64,000 nt of DNA from Dysgonomonas mossii DSM 22836 (GCF_000213575.1 NZ_GL892004.1:310001-374000), one strand, 5' to 3'. Numbered from the stretch's first letter, positions 27,539 to 36,835 are shown. Notes: generated by a model not told the origin, from the sequence alone. Translations and numbers: made by a program.

Positions 27539-28140
27539 ATTAATTCACCCTTCCCCTGACGAATTATTTCCGGCTCATCGCTTGTACAATCTACGACTGT
27601 AGAGCCTTCTATACCTCCAAATCCGCCATCGATAACGATATCTACCTTGTCTTGATATTTCTCGTAAATGAGTTCGGGGTCGGTCGTATATTCAACCACT
27701 TCATCTTCGTCTTTCACCGAAGTGGTAAGTATCGGGTTTCCTAGATTGCGAACAAGCTCTCTTATTATGTTGTTGTCAGGAATACGTATCCCCACCGTTT
27801 TTTTGTTTTTATATATCTTCGGTAGTGATGATGTTGTATTAAGTATAAACGTAAAAGGGCCCGGTAAATTTTTCTTCATCAGTTTAAATATTGCATTATC
27901 TACTTTTGCATATTCGCTGATGTTGCTTAAATCATAGCAAATGATAGAAAGATTACTCTTTGCCGGATTTATATCCTTCATCTTGCATATCTCTTCCACT
28001 GCACGTACATTGAGTGCATCACAGCCGATAGCATAAACTGTGTCGGTAGGATATATAATTAGTCCGCCATCTTGCAAAACAGATACAACCCTGTCAATTT
28101 CTTTCTGATTGGGGTTTTGTTCGTATAATTTTATAAGCAT
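27532..28140 (-). CDS. YciO-type Sua5/YrdC-family protein
   Basis: A 202-residue protein of the YrdC fold, the family that makes threonylcarbamoyl-AMP for t6A in tRNA. The N-terminus has YPTDTVYAIGCDA. The next segment, SNLSIICYDLSNISEYA with PGPFTFIL and VGIRIPDN, follows the YciO pattern more than the classic TsaC KxR...SxN pattern. YciO proteins have the fold, but their cellular role is less certain than that of TsaC/Sua5. It could still be this genome's only TC-AMP synthase; tsaE is also in this window. The ATG at 28140 is used; a -7 box TACTTTTG lies 27 bases upstream. Confidence 0.85.
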   Translation of the reverse strand: MLIKLYEQNPNQKEIDRVVSVLQDGGLIIYPTDTVYAIGCDALNVRAVEEICKMKDINPAKSNLSIICYDLSNISEYAKVDNAIFKLMKKNLPGPFTFILNTTSSLPKIYKNKKTVGIRIPDNNIIRELVRNLGNPILTTSVKDEDEVVEYTTDPELIYEKYQDKVDIVIDGGFGGIEGSTVVDCTSDEPEIIRQGKGELIL

Positions 28141-28167
28141 GTCATCCTTTATATTTTTTATTAAAAT

Positions 28168-28175
28168 CAAAAGTA
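28168..28175 (-). promoter_or_regulatory. -7 box of the YciO-like gene
   Basis: TACTTTTG on the minus strand, 27 bases before the ATG at 28140. It follows the fabI terminator. Confidence 0.5.
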
Positions 28176-28187
28176 ATGATTAATATG

Positions 28188-28221
28188 AAAAAACGGCCCA
28201 TAAATAATTATTTATGGGCCG
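28188..28221 (-). terminator. Terminator of fabI
   Basis: A perfect 28-bp palindrome (arms CGGCCCATAAATAA/TTATTTATGGGCCG, 28194-28221) is followed on the minus strand by T6. It starts 26 bases after the fabI stop. Confidence 0.85.
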
Positions 28222-28247
28222 CTCGTCTATTTTATTGTTTTATCTGC

Positions 28248-29066
28248 TTATTTCTTCTCGATATAATCTTCAACAATTGCCTGAGTTAGACCCATATTAG
28301 AAAATCCTCCGTCGTGGAACAAGTTTTGCATCGTTACCATACGCGTCAAATCAGAGAACATGACAATACAGTAGTCGGCACAAGATTCTGCACTGGCATT
28401 TCCAAGAGGAGACATTTTTTCTGCAAAGTCGAAAAATGCATCCATTCCGCCAATACCTTGTCCGGCAGTAGTTAAAGTAGGCGACTGTGAAATTGTATTC
28501 ACACGTACCTTCTTATCACGACCATATATATAACCAAAGCTGCGACCGAATGACTCAAGCAATGCTTTTGCGTCTGCCATATCGTTGTATCCGGTAAATG
28601 TACGTTGTGCAGCAATGTGAGTAAGGGCAACAACGGAACCACCTTCTGCAATTGCATCCAGTTTTTTCGCTACCTGCATCATTTTGTGGAAAGAGATAGC
28701 TGAAATATCCAATGTTTTATCTAAAAATCCATAATCAAGGTCATCGTACTGTCTTCCTTTACGGAGGTTGAGCGACATACCAATTGAGTGAAGTACAAAA
28801 TCAATTTTTCCGCCAAGGGCTTCCATAGACTGAACAAAGACTTGCTCAAGATCTTCTACGCTAGTTGCATCAGCAGCAATAACCTTAGCATTCAGCTTTT
28901 CGCTCAAAGCCTTGGTCTCACCCATTCTTACAGCTATAGGAGTGTTTGACAATGTTATGATTGCACCTTGTTCTACAGCTTTCTCAGCTACTTTCCAAGC
29001 AATAGACTTCTCGTTTAATGCGCCGAAGACAATTCCTCTTTTGCCTTTTAATAAATTGTTACTCAT
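28248..29066 (-). CDS. fabI: Enoyl-[acyl-carrier-protein] reductase (NADH)
   Basis: A 272-residue short-chain-dehydrogenase-type enoyl-ACP reductase, the last step of each fatty-acid elongation round and the triclosan target in other bacteria. The nucleotide-binding start GKRGIVFGALNEKSIAW is typical of FabI. HSIGMSLN follows, and the catalytic Y160-x6-K167 is intact in YNDMADAK. VNTISQSPTLTTAGQGI is the substrate-loop region. The length is slightly longer than the E. coli enzyme, as usual in Bacteroidota. A TATTTTTG -7 box lies at 29136-29143, and a strong terminator follows the gene. Confidence 0.96.
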   Translation of the reverse strand: MSNNLLKGKRGIVFGALNEKSIAWKVAEKAVEQGAIITLSNTPIAVRMGETKALSEKLNAKVIAADATSVEDLEQVFVQSMEALGGKIDFVLHSIGMSLNLRKGRQYDDLDYGFLDKTLDISAISFHKMMQVAKKLDAIAEGGSVVALTHIAAQRTFTGYNDMADAKALLESFGRSFGYIYGRDKKVRVNTISQSPTLTTAGQGIGGMDAFFDFAEKMSPLGNASAESCADYCIVMFSDLTRMVTMQNLFHDGGFSNMGLTQAIVEDYIEKK

Positions 29067-29135
29067 GTTTATATCTATTTATTGATTATTAGCTACTTAT
29101 AAAAATACGACGATAGCTTATAATAGTTTATCGCA

Positions 29136-29143
29136 CAAAAATA
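29136..29143 (-). promoter_or_regulatory. -7 box of fabI
   Basis: TATTTTTG on the minus strand lies 69 bases before the fabI ATG. Confidence 0.45.
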
Positions 29144-29195
29144 GTAAAAATGTGCAATAGTAAAGCTAGAATCCATCTAAATTTACATGCACGCC

Positions 29196-29591
29196 TTATT
29201 TATAATTCTCCAGATCGATCTCCATAAAGTCTGAAACCTCTGTTTCCCACCTCTCTTTTACAAATTTTACATGTTCAGGATTATCGTTATATGTTTTATA
29301 TGCTGTAGAATCGGCAAATTCCATATAAAAACAGAAGTTGAAATTCGTCTTTTTACTGACCTGACGGAATACCTGGAAATTTTTTACTTCGGGTATGGCT
29401 GTTAATCTCTCTTTGCCTTCTTCCAGAAATTTAGCTGTTTTAGGGTCATCCAACTCGTGTTTAAGATTAAAAACAACTACGTGTCTGATATTCGTATTCG
29501 TGCTTTCGGCTTCCTTCTTTTCTTGTTTACTCTTATCGGAGCAAGCATATAGAGGGAGGAATAGTAAAATGAGCAGAATTAAGTTTTTCAT
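29196..29591 (-). CDS. Dabb-domain lipoprotein
   Basis: A 131-residue lipoprotein with lipobox PLYAC (C17), a charged linker, and a dimeric alpha/beta-barrel (Dabb, stress-responsive A/B barrel) domain. The domain starts IRHVVVFNLKHELDD and has FYMEFADSTAYKTYNDNPEHVKFV. Dabb proteins are found in very different pathways, and a function cannot be assigned here. An envelope location is predicted from the signal peptide, which is not universal for the family. It lies between fabI and the ygiQ-like gene on the same strand, with gaps large enough for separate transcription. Confidence 0.85.
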   Translation of the reverse strand: MKNLILLILLFLPLYACSDKSKQEKKEAESTNTNIRHVVVFNLKHELDDPKTAKFLEEGKERLTAIPEVKNFQVFRQVSKKTNFNFCFYMEFADSTAYKTYNDNPEHVKFVKERWETEVSDFMEIDLENYK

Positions 29592-29647
29592 AAGCGGAGT
29601 GTTTAATAATTTAAGATATTACTAAAGTAAATAATTCTATGTAGGTT

Positions 29648-31459
29648 TTAGTACAATCTTTTTAAAAGATCTTCTCTTTTCAATCTCTTTAATTCCTTTA
29701 TGATTTGTGGACGGTAACCTTTATCATACCAAAAGAAGAATTGACGTTGTGCCAATTTTTGTTCTTTTGTCCGTGCTGTATATACTTTTTCCAGCGTATA
29801 TGGATGATAGCCTGTATAGTATATCTCTGTAGCCACAGTCATAGGAGATGGGGTGAAATCCTGTATCTGTTCCAGTTTGAACCCCAAAGGTTTGGTAGCA
29901 ACAGCCAACTCAGCCATGTCTATCTCTGTACACCCGGGGTGTGAAGATATAAAATAAGGGATAAGCTGTTGTTTGAGTCCCGACTCTTTGTTTATTTTCT
30001 CAAATATTTTCTGAAAAGTGTAAAATTGCTCGAAGCTAGGCTTGCGCATATAACTGAGCACTTTGTCGGATGTATGCTCCGGAGCAACTTTAAGGCGTCC
30101 TGATACGTGATTTACAATTAGCTCTTTGATGTACTCTTCAGATATCTTATTCAGTCTGTCATCTTCATTCCGATGCAGTAGCATATCGTAACGTACTCCG
30201 CTGCCAATAAATGATTTCTTTATCTTAGGTATTTTATCTACAGCCTTGTATATATCCAAGAGGTGAGAATGGTCTACATTCAAATTCTTACATATTTTGG
30301 GATGAATACATGATGGGCGTTTACATTTCGCACAGATGTTTTCATCTTTCCCTTTCATCTTATACATATTGGCCGAAGGTCCTCCAAGATCACTTAGGTA
30401 ACCTTTGAAATCGGGCATGTCCGTTATTTCTTTTACCTCTTTCAGTATAGACTCTTTAGATCGTGAAGCGATAAACTTACCCTGATGTGCTGATATGGTA
30501 CAAAATGCACAGCCTCCAAAACATCCGCGGTGCATATTGACCGAGAATTTTATCATCTCGAAAGCCGGAATTGTCTTTCCCTTGTATTTGGGATGGGGTA
30601 GGCGTGTATATGGAAGATCAAACGATGCGTCCATCTCTTTTTCCGACATCGGAGGGTAGGGTGGGTTGATAATGACAGACTGCTCACCATATTTTTGAAT
30701 GATGCGGGAAGCATTTATCATATTCGATTGCTCTTCTACAATTTTGAAGTTTTTTGCTTGATTCAGCTTTTCTGATAAGCATTCTTCGTGTGAAAAAAGA
30801 TAGATATCCTTTTCCTCTCCATCCGTCGTTTTGTTCGACAGATAAGCGGTTTGTGGAATGTATTTGAGGTCTTTTATCGATTTTCCGCTCTTTAGTTCTC
30901 TGATTATAGTTCTCAGAGGTAGCTCTCCCATTCCATACACCAACAGGTCGGCTTTGGAATCTACTAATATTGACTTATGAAGTTTATCGTCCCAATAATC
31001 ATAATGTGTTACCCGGCGCAGTGATGCTTCTATCCCTCCTAGAAGGACAGGGGTATCGGGGAAAATCTCTTTTAGAATATTGGTGTATACAATCGAAGGT
31101 CTATCTGGCCGCATGTCAGCTCTGCCATCAGGTGTATAAGCATCATCAGACCGTAGCCGTTTGTTTGCAGTATAATGATTGATCATCGAGTCCATCGCTC
31201 CGGCTGTTACTCCGAAGAAAAGGCGAGGCTTACCCAATTTTTTAAAATCACGCAAATCGTCCCGCCAGTTAGGTTGGGGTACGATTGCCACTTTTAGCCC
31301 CTCGGCTTCGAGAATGCGGCCGATCACAGCAGCTCCAAAAGAGGGGTGATCTATATATGCATCTCCCGAGAAAAGGATAACGTCAAGTTCATCCCATCCT
31401 CTGAGGTCAATCTCTTTTTTTGTTGTAGGTAACCAGTCAGTAAGACGATATTCTTTCAT
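29648..31459 (-). CDS. ygiQ: YgiQ-family radical SAM protein
   Basis: A radical SAM enzyme of about 603 residues. An N-terminal cobalamin-binding-like domain (VILFSGDAYIDHPSFG, LLGGIEASLRR) precedes the SAM core with CxxxCxxC in RGCFGGCAFCTISAHQG. A second Cys cluster, CAKCKRPSCIHPKIC, follows and may hold another metal. The enzyme's reaction is not established. The ATG at 31459 is used instead of a TTG at 31471. A -7 box TACCTTTG ends only 9 bases upstream, so the mRNA may be nearly leaderless. A perfect 17-bp palindrome lies 43 bases upstream. Confidence 0.92.
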   Translation of the reverse strand: MKEYRLTDWLPTTKKEIDLRGWDELDVILFSGDAYIDHPSFGAAVIGRILEAEGLKVAIVPQPNWRDDLRDFKKLGKPRLFFGVTAGAMDSMINHYTANKRLRSDDAYTPDGRADMRPDRPSIVYTNILKEIFPDTPVLLGGIEASLRRVTHYDYWDDKLHKSILVDSKADLLVYGMGELPLRTIIRELKSGKSIKDLKYIPQTAYLSNKTTDGEEKDIYLFSHEECLSEKLNQAKNFKIVEEQSNMINASRIIQKYGEQSVIINPPYPPMSEKEMDASFDLPYTRLPHPKYKGKTIPAFEMIKFSVNMHRGCFGGCAFCTISAHQGKFIASRSKESILKEVKEITDMPDFKGYLSDLGGPSANMYKMKGKDENICAKCKRPSCIHPKICKNLNVDHSHLLDIYKAVDKIPKIKKSFIGSGVRYDMLLHRNEDDRLNKISEEYIKELIVNHVSGRLKVAPEHTSDKVLSYMRKPSFEQFYTFQKIFEKINKESGLKQQLIPYFISSHPGCTEIDMAELAVATKPLGFKLEQIQDFTPSPMTVATEIYYTGYHPYTLEKVYTARTKEQKLAQRQFFFWYDKGYRPQIIKELKRLKREDLLKRLY

Positions 31460-31468
31460 AATCAGATG

Positions 31469-31476
31469 CAAAGGTA
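31469..31476 (-). promoter_or_regulatory. -7 box of ygiQ
   Basis: TACCTTTG on the minus strand, ending 9 bases before the ATG at 31459. Confidence 0.5.
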
Positions 31477-31501
31477 TTGTTTTTTTATAGTTGAGGTATT
31501 T

Positions 31502-31518
31502 TTAAGAATGATTCTTAA
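31502..31518. promoter_or_regulatory. 17-bp palindrome, possible operator
   Basis: TTAAGAAT-G-ATTCTTAA is a perfect odd palindrome. It sits in the -33 to -50 region of the ygiQ promoter in the gap shared with the TamA-like gene. It has no T tail and overlaps no gene. Confidence 0.45.
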
Positions 31519-31619
31519 CATTTTATTTATTCATCTTTATATCCCAGATAGCTTTATTTTCATTTTCTTGAAGAAAGGGAAATTGTCATCAAAAGACCGT
31601 GATTCTTTTGGCTTTTATT

Positions 31620-31670
31620 ATAGATAACATGGTCACAATAAATGAAATTTAGTATTTTAATGTTATCTAT
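31620..31670. repeat. 11-bp inverted repeat upstream of the TamA-like gene
   Basis: ATAGATAACAT (31620-31630) and ATGTTATCTAT (31660-31670) are exact inverted repeats separated by 29 bases. The right arm lies 13 bases before the TATCTTTG box of the TamA-like gene, where an activator or repressor could bind. Confidence 0.5.
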
Positions 31671-31683
31671 TTATTAAACATTA

Positions 31684-31691
31684 TATCTTTG
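31684..31691 (+). promoter_or_regulatory. -7 box of the TamA-like gene
   Basis: TATCTTTG ends 19 bases before the ATG at 31711 and only 4 bases before an in-frame ATG at 31696. Confidence 0.55.
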
Positions 31692-31710
31692 TTGTATGTT
31701 AATATTTGTA

Positions 31711-34023
31711 ATGAAAAAAGTTTTATCTATATCATTTATCCTTGTTTTAATTCTTACGGCATGTTCTACTACCAAAAACATTCCGGACGGAAGTTATTTG
31801 TTGGATGATTTTACCATAAAGCATGATACAAAAAATGCAACTTCAGACTTGGAAGATTTTGTTCGCCAACAACCAAACACAACGCTGCCCCTTCTGGGAA
31901 AGGTAACCCTAAAAATCTACAACATAGCAGGAAGTGATTCTTCATGGATAAATAGGAATATCCGTAAATTAGGAGCACCTCCTGTAATATATAGCTCGGG
32001 GCAAACGTGGCAATCGAGAAACCAACTTCTTAAACAGTTGACTAACCAAGGATATTTGAATGCCGAGGCAGATACGATATTGAAGATAAAAGGGAAGAAG
32101 ATATCTGTAACGTACGACCTTAAAGGAGGTAAACCCTATACTGTGCGTGACTATAAATATACGCTTAGCGATACCACAATGACTCGCATTTTGACACGTA
32201 TCCCGATGAAACCTTACATAACGGCTGGGGATATGTTTGACATGGAGCTTCTTGAGGAGGAAAGACAAAGAGTGAATAGCATAATGCGAAATGTGGGTTA
32301 CTATAACTTTTCGAAAGAATATCTATATTTCAAAGTGGATTCTACACTCAACTCACATCAGGTGGATTTATTTCTGGATGTGTACCCTGCAAAAGATAGT
32401 TTGCCTTACCCCCGTTATAAAATAAACAATGTAACGATAATATCCGGCTTGAATTCAACTGCTGATGCAAGAGGGCAAAATGATGGGTTGGTGAGTGCAA
32501 ACAGATGGTTTTTCAGGAATGCAGATACTGTGGACTATAAAGGAATAAAAATTATAAGGGGACGAAATAAATTTCTACGAAGCTCTACTATTGTTCGAAA
32601 TAATTATCTGCGTAAAGGAAGCTACTTTTCAGACATGGCTCTGAATGGCACATACGAAGCATATACCAAAATGGGAGCAATAAAGCAGGCGAATATATCT
32701 GTATCTCCATCTCCGCAAGATAGCACCCATTTGCTGGATGCAACGATAGTCCTACTACCGGCTAATGCCCATTGGTTTAAGGCTGGACTTGACGGCACTA
32801 ATTCGGCAGGAGATATTGGTATTGCGCCAAGTATAACATATCAACACCAGAATCTTTTTAATGGAGGGGAGCAGTTCAATATAAAGCTGAAAGGAGCCTA
32901 TGAATTTATTGCCGGCAAGGAGAAGAATGACTTGTTGAATCAAAACTTCTACGAGTATGGGATAGAGACCGGACTTACTTTTCCTATGTTCTTATTCCCT
33001 TGGTTGAAAAAGAGTTGGAGAGAACAGCCCTCCGCTTCTACCAGAGTTTCCGTTGGTCTTACCAATCAGCATCGTAAGGAATATACACGTCAGTTTTTCA
33101 ATACCTCATTGAACTATGGTTGGTCTACATACAAAAATAGATTGCGGCACACTCTTGATCTGTTTGATATTAACTTCATGCGGATGCCTAGTATGTCTGA
33201 CGATTTTAAAAAGTATCTTGACGATGACAAGAATGCTTTGCTACGAGAGAGCTATCGAGATCAGCTCGTTTCACGCATGGCATATAGCATTACGCTGGTG
33301 AATGCACGGCGATTGAATGCACTTTATCCGACATATGCTATCCGCAGTTCTATTGAATTTGCGGGAGGGTTGCCTCGATTTGTTACCACTCTGAATGGAG
33401 CAAAAGTTGATCAGGAAACAGGGCAGAAAAAGATATTGGGTGTTGCATACGCCGAATATATAAAAGGTAGTGTAGAATATTCCCGAACTTTTTATTTCTC
33501 AAAAATACATTCATTGGCTTATCGTGTCGGGCTCGGTTTAGCTCACCCTTACGGTAATTCGGATGTTTTGCCTTTCGAAAGGAGATTTTTTGCCGGTGGA
33601 GCAAATAGTATCAGAGGGTGGAGTACCCGATCTCTTGGCCCGGGATCTTATAGACGTGCTGAAAAAACAGAGAGTGATTTTGTAAATCAGACAGGAGATA
33701 TGAAGCTGGAGTTTAGTATAGAAAATAGATATAAGCTGACTCCTCTTTTCGAGTTTGCTCAGTTTATTGATGCCGGTAATGTTTGGACTTTAAAGAATTA
33801 TGAAACTCAACCCGGAGGGCAATTCCAGTTCAAGAATTTTTATAAAGAAATTGCGGTTTCGTACGGATTGGGTATTCGCTTAGATTTGAGTTTTCTGCTA
33901 TTGCGTTTCGATGCAGGGATGAAAGCTTATGATCCGGGGCTTTTACAGTCTGAACGATTTGTGTTGTTCAAGCCACGATTAAACCGTATGGCATGGCATT
34001 TTGGTATAGGATATCCTTTCTAA
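31711..34023 (+). CDS. TamA/BamA-like Omp85 outer-membrane protein (lipoprotein)
   Basis: A protein of about 770 residues with a lipoprotein signal (lipobox LTACS), POTRA-like domains in the first half, and a C-terminal 16-strand Omp85 barrel. The barrel motif RGWSTRSLGPG near residue 640 is the conserved RGx/LGPG loop of the superfamily. Omp85 proteins insert or translocate outer-membrane proteins; Bacteroidota carry several copies, and this one is closer to the TamA type than to essential BamA. The giant AsmA-like protein elsewhere in the window could be a partner only by analogy to TamB. The ATG at 31711 begins the signal peptide. A strong terminator follows. Confidence 0.85.
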   Translation: MKKVLSISFILVLILTACSTTKNIPDGSYLLDDFTIKHDTKNATSDLEDFVRQQPNTTLPLLGKVTLKIYNIAGSDSSWINRNIRKLGAPPVIYSSGQTWQSRNQLLKQLTNQGYLNAEADTILKIKGKKISVTYDLKGGKPYTVRDYKYTLSDTTMTRILTRIPMKPYITAGDMFDMELLEEERQRVNSIMRNVGYYNFSKEYLYFKVDSTLNSHQVDLFLDVYPAKDSLPYPRYKINNVTIISGLNSTADARGQNDGLVSANRWFFRNADTVDYKGIKIIRGRNKFLRSSTIVRNNYLRKGSYFSDMALNGTYEAYTKMGAIKQANISVSPSPQDSTHLLDATIVLLPANAHWFKAGLDGTNSAGDIGIAPSITYQHQNLFNGGEQFNIKLKGAYEFIAGKEKNDLLNQNFYEYGIETGLTFPMFLFPWLKKSWREQPSASTRVSVGLTNQHRKEYTRQFFNTSLNYGWSTYKNRLRHTLDLFDINFMRMPSMSDDFKKYLDDDKNALLRESYRDQLVSRMAYSITLVNARRLNALYPTYAIRSSIEFAGGLPRFVTTLNGAKVDQETGQKKILGVAYAEYIKGSVEYSRTFYFSKIHSLAYRVGLGLAHPYGNSDVLPFERRFFAGGANSIRGWSTRSLGPGSYRRAEKTESDFVNQTGDMKLEFSIENRYKLTPLFEFAQFIDAGNVWTLKNYETQPGGQFQFKNFYKEIAVSYGLGIRLDLSFLLLRFDAGMKAYDPGLLQSERFVLFKPRLNRMAWHFGIGYPF

Positions 34024-34035
34024 ATAATACGTATA

Positions 34036-34075
34036 AAACAACAAAGCCAATCGTAACGGATTGGCTTTGTTGTTT
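34036..34075. terminator. Bidirectional terminator between convergent genes
   Basis: A perfect 17-bp stem (34036-34052 with 34059-34075; core AACAAAGCCAATC) and a 6-base loop lie between the TamA-like gene and the hydrolase gene, near both stop codons. Confidence 0.8.
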
Positions 34076-34092
34076 ATATTCAGTCTTACGTA

Positions 34093-35133
34093 TTAGTTAT
34101 CTATTCCTTGAAATTTGAAAGGCTTGGCATCTATAAAGTCTTTGATTGTGTTTCCTGAATAGGAATTTCCGTTTACCAAATCCAGCATCTTTACCGGGGC
34201 TTTTTCCGAAAAATTTATGTCTTTGAAATCAACCCAAACTACATTCGGGTATAGAGTTGATTCGAAATAATACACTTTGTTTTTCTGATCCGAAACGGTT
34301 CTCCATCTTGTAGAAGAAATATTCGGCTCATTCGGTGTAGTTATACCATAAGGAACAGAAGCGTTGCGAATAACACTAAACACACTGGCTACAGCGATGC
34401 GTGTATCGTCTGTTTGAGGGATGGAGTTGATATAATAAGATGCTCTTACAAAACGGTCTGCTGCACGGTTTGTGCCGGGAAGAAATGTTAGACCTCCAAT
34501 ATTTTTCCAGTAATCGTTTAATGCCAATTGTTGATCAAAAACAGGCGAATTGGTCATTACCTGATATGATCTGTCGTGGTGTATTTTCAATTCTCCGTTG
34601 ATATACTCAAATATAGCATTATCGCCTGTGGCATCGGATATAGATAAGTGTAAAGTAGCCATACGAGAGCCATCATGCATCATATCGGATATGACTTCGA
34701 AATCTCTCTTCTCCATCGCTGTAACGGCTTCGCTTACTGTCCCGAAGTTGTCGAGCATATATTGTACCCAAGCGGCGATTGACAATGCAGGCTTCTTGCC
34801 GTCCCAATTCGGATACGAAGATTCAGCTAACCAAAGGAGATTGGCTACCAATCCTTTCTCATTCATACCGTCGGTGCTACAGATATCATAGGCAGAGGCT
34901 ATAACACTGCCGTACTTTGAAGTCCATTTCATAGGGTTTTTGCCCACTTCGCCACTACGCTCCATTCCTCTTGGGAATATCCAAAGGTTGCTACGGCTGT
35001 CCTCTTTCCAGTCCATAGAGCGGGCTGTGAGGATCGTGTTGTTTGGGCCTTGATAAACAACTCGTGTACAAGCATCTATTCTGCCAAACTGAAGCGCAAG
35101 AATGAAGGAAAGAACAATACCAAACTTTTTCAT
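34093..35133 (-). CDS. Choloylglycine hydrolase-family (linear amide C-N hydrolase) protein
   Basis: A 346-residue Ntn-hydrolase of the penicillin V acylase/bile salt hydrolase family. A signal peptide ends just before C22 (RIDACTRVVY), which becomes the N-terminal nucleophile after cleavage. Further family blocks are ARSMDWKED, ASAYDICSTDGMNEKGL, MTNSPVFDQQL and the Arg-rich stretch TNRAADRFVRASYY. Members cut amide bonds in bile-acid conjugates, penicillin V or N-acyl-homoserine lactones; which one applies cannot be read from this sequence. Export to the periplasm is predicted. No operon partner is seen. Confidence 0.9.
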   Translation of the reverse strand: MKKFGIVLSFILALQFGRIDACTRVVYQGPNNTILTARSMDWKEDSRSNLWIFPRGMERSGEVGKNPMKWTSKYGSVIASAYDICSTDGMNEKGLVANLLWLAESSYPNWDGKKPALSIAAWVQYMLDNFGTVSEAVTAMEKRDFEVISDMMHDGSRMATLHLSISDATGDNAIFEYINGELKIHHDRSYQVMTNSPVFDQQLALNDYWKNIGGLTFLPGTNRAADRFVRASYYINSIPQTDDTRIAVASVFSVIRNASVPYGITTPNEPNISSTRWRTVSDQKNKVYYFESTLYPNVVWVDFKDINFSEKAPVKMLDLVNGNSYSGNTIKDFIDAKPFKFQGIDN

Positions 35134-35270
35134 AATTAGATTGAAGTTTATGAGTGAATTACTCTCTATTTAACAATTTAACTTAAATGAAAGTTTCGTA
35201 TTATCTCTATTTTATCCTAGAGATCTTACATTTTCTATTTTTGGGATGATGTTTCTTGAGTGAATAGAAG

Positions 35271-36608
35271 TTATCGATCAAACTTCAACATTTCGCCTCT
35301 TACTTCGTTTACGACTCCGTTTTCGAATGCTATTTTTCCGTTCAAGAATGTTTTTTCTATCGTGGTAGACATTGTTTCACCCTCTAGTGGAGCCCATTTG
35401 CATTTATACAGAATATTATCTCGAGTAATCGTATATGGTTTATTGGGGTTTACGAGTACAAGGTCTGCAAAGTATCCTTTACGGATGTATCCTCGTTTAT
35501 GTATTTGGAACATTATAGCAGGAGCATGACACATCTTATTTACAACCTGCTCTTTTGATATTTTACCTTTTTTAGATAGCTCCAGCATCATCTGCAATGA
35601 GTGCTGAACCAATGGTCCTCCCGATGCAGCTTTCGAGGCTCCTCCTACTTTTTCTTCTATCAGATGCGGAGCGTGATCTGTTGCTATCACATCTAGTTTT
35701 CCTTTTAGCAGGCCTTGCATAAGAGCACCTCTGTCTTGCCTTGTCTTTACCGAAGGGTTCCACTTTATGCGCGTGCCGTACTTTGAATAGTCTTCGTCCG
35801 AAAACCAAAGGTGATGTACACACACTTCTCCTGTTATTTTCTTTTCTGTAAGCGGTTTGATGTCAAACAAGCTGATTTCTTTCTCGGTGGAAAGGTGAAG
35901 AATGTGCAGACGGGTCTGATACTTATCCGCTAATTCGATGGCTTCGGCAGAAGAGCGATAACATGCCTCTGCGCTACGGATGAGCGGGTGGTACTGAATT
36001 GGTATATCTTCGCCGAATTCTGCTTTATATTTTGCCAGATTTTCTCTGATGATCTCTTCTTTTTCGCAATGTGTAGCAATGAGCATGTCTATTTCGGCAA
36101 AAATGGCTTGCAATACTTTTTTGTCATCTACAAGCATGTTGCCGGTTGACGACCCCATAAAGACTTTTACACCACATACTTCTTTTTGGTTTACCTTCTT
36201 TAGCTCGGCGAGGTTGTCGTTTGTAGCACCCATATAGAAGGAGTAGTTTGCGTAGGATTTTTGTGCGCCTATCTCAAACTTTTGTTCCAGTAATTCTATG
36301 GTTGTCGTTTGCGGATTTGTGTTTGGCATTTCCATAAAGGACGTTACTCCACCTGCTATCGCAGCACGGCTTTCGCTCGCAATATCTCCCTTGTGAGTTA
36401 GTCCCGGCTCACGAAAGTGCACCTGATCGTCTATTACTCCGGGAAGCAACCATAAATCTTTGGCATCTATTATTGTTGCTTTGTTGAGAATTGTTTCAGG
36501 AACTTCTTCCGATCTATATATTTCAGATATAATGTCTTTTTCTATCAATACGGAGCCTACAAATGAAGTTCCTTCGTTGATAATGGTGGCTTTATGTATT
36601 AGTATCAT
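35271..36608 (-). CDS. pyrC: Dihydroorotase
   Basis: A 445-residue amidohydrolase that closes the dihydroorotate ring in pyrimidine synthesis. Family blocks are PGVIDDQVHFREPG (56-69), FMEMPNTNP, GVKVFMGSSTGN, HILHLSTEKE and the catalytic ATDHAPH. The metal motif usually written HxHxR reads QVHFR here (Q62, H64). From memory Bacteroidetes dihydroorotases share this Gln, so it is probably not a defect. The ATG at 36608 gives the normal length; the frame extends upstream only as a hydrophobic stretch across the -7 box TATCTTTG (36626-36633). Confidence 0.94.
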   Translation of the reverse strand: MILIHKATIINEGTSFVGSVLIEKDIISEIYRSEEVPETILNKATIIDAKDLWLLPGVIDDQVHFREPGLTHKGDIASESRAAIAGGVTSFMEMPNTNPQTTTIELLEQKFEIGAQKSYANYSFYMGATNDNLAELKKVNQKEVCGVKVFMGSSTGNMLVDDKKVLQAIFAEIDMLIATHCEKEEIIRENLAKYKAEFGEDIPIQYHPLIRSAEACYRSSAEAIELADKYQTRLHILHLSTEKEISLFDIKPLTEKKITGEVCVHHLWFSDEDYSKYGTRIKWNPSVKTRQDRGALMQGLLKGKLDVIATDHAPHLIEEKVGGASKAASGGPLVQHSLQMMLELSKKGKISKEQVVNKMCHAPAIMFQIHKRGYIRKGYFADLVLVNPNKPYTITRDNILYKCKWAPLEGETMSTTIEKTFLNGKIAFENGVVNEVRGEMLKFDR

Positions 36609-36625
36609 ATTGGAGATATTTCTTG

Positions 36626-36633
36626 CAAAGATA
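36626..36633 (-). promoter_or_regulatory. -7 box of pyrC
   Basis: TATCTTTG on the minus strand, 17 bases before the ATG at 36608. Confidence 0.55.
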
Positions 36634-36807
36634 AGAAAAAGGAATATTATTGAAAGGAAGTTGCAAATTACTATCAGTGAAATCAATCGTAATAGAATTT
36701 AGGTTATGCGATGGAGGTAAGTTAAATACTTAAGAAGATGTATCTGCTTGCAAAATAGCACATATTATTATTGTCAGATAAAGATATATTTAATAGTTTT
36801 ATAATAA

Positions 36808-36815
36808 TAACTTTG
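36808..36815 (+). promoter_or_regulatory. -7 box of the AT-rich orphan gene
   Basis: TAACTTTG lies 20 bases before the ATG at 36836, so the gene has a native-type promoter box. Confidence 0.45.
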
Positions 36816-36835
36816 CTCTATTAACTAATACAAAT

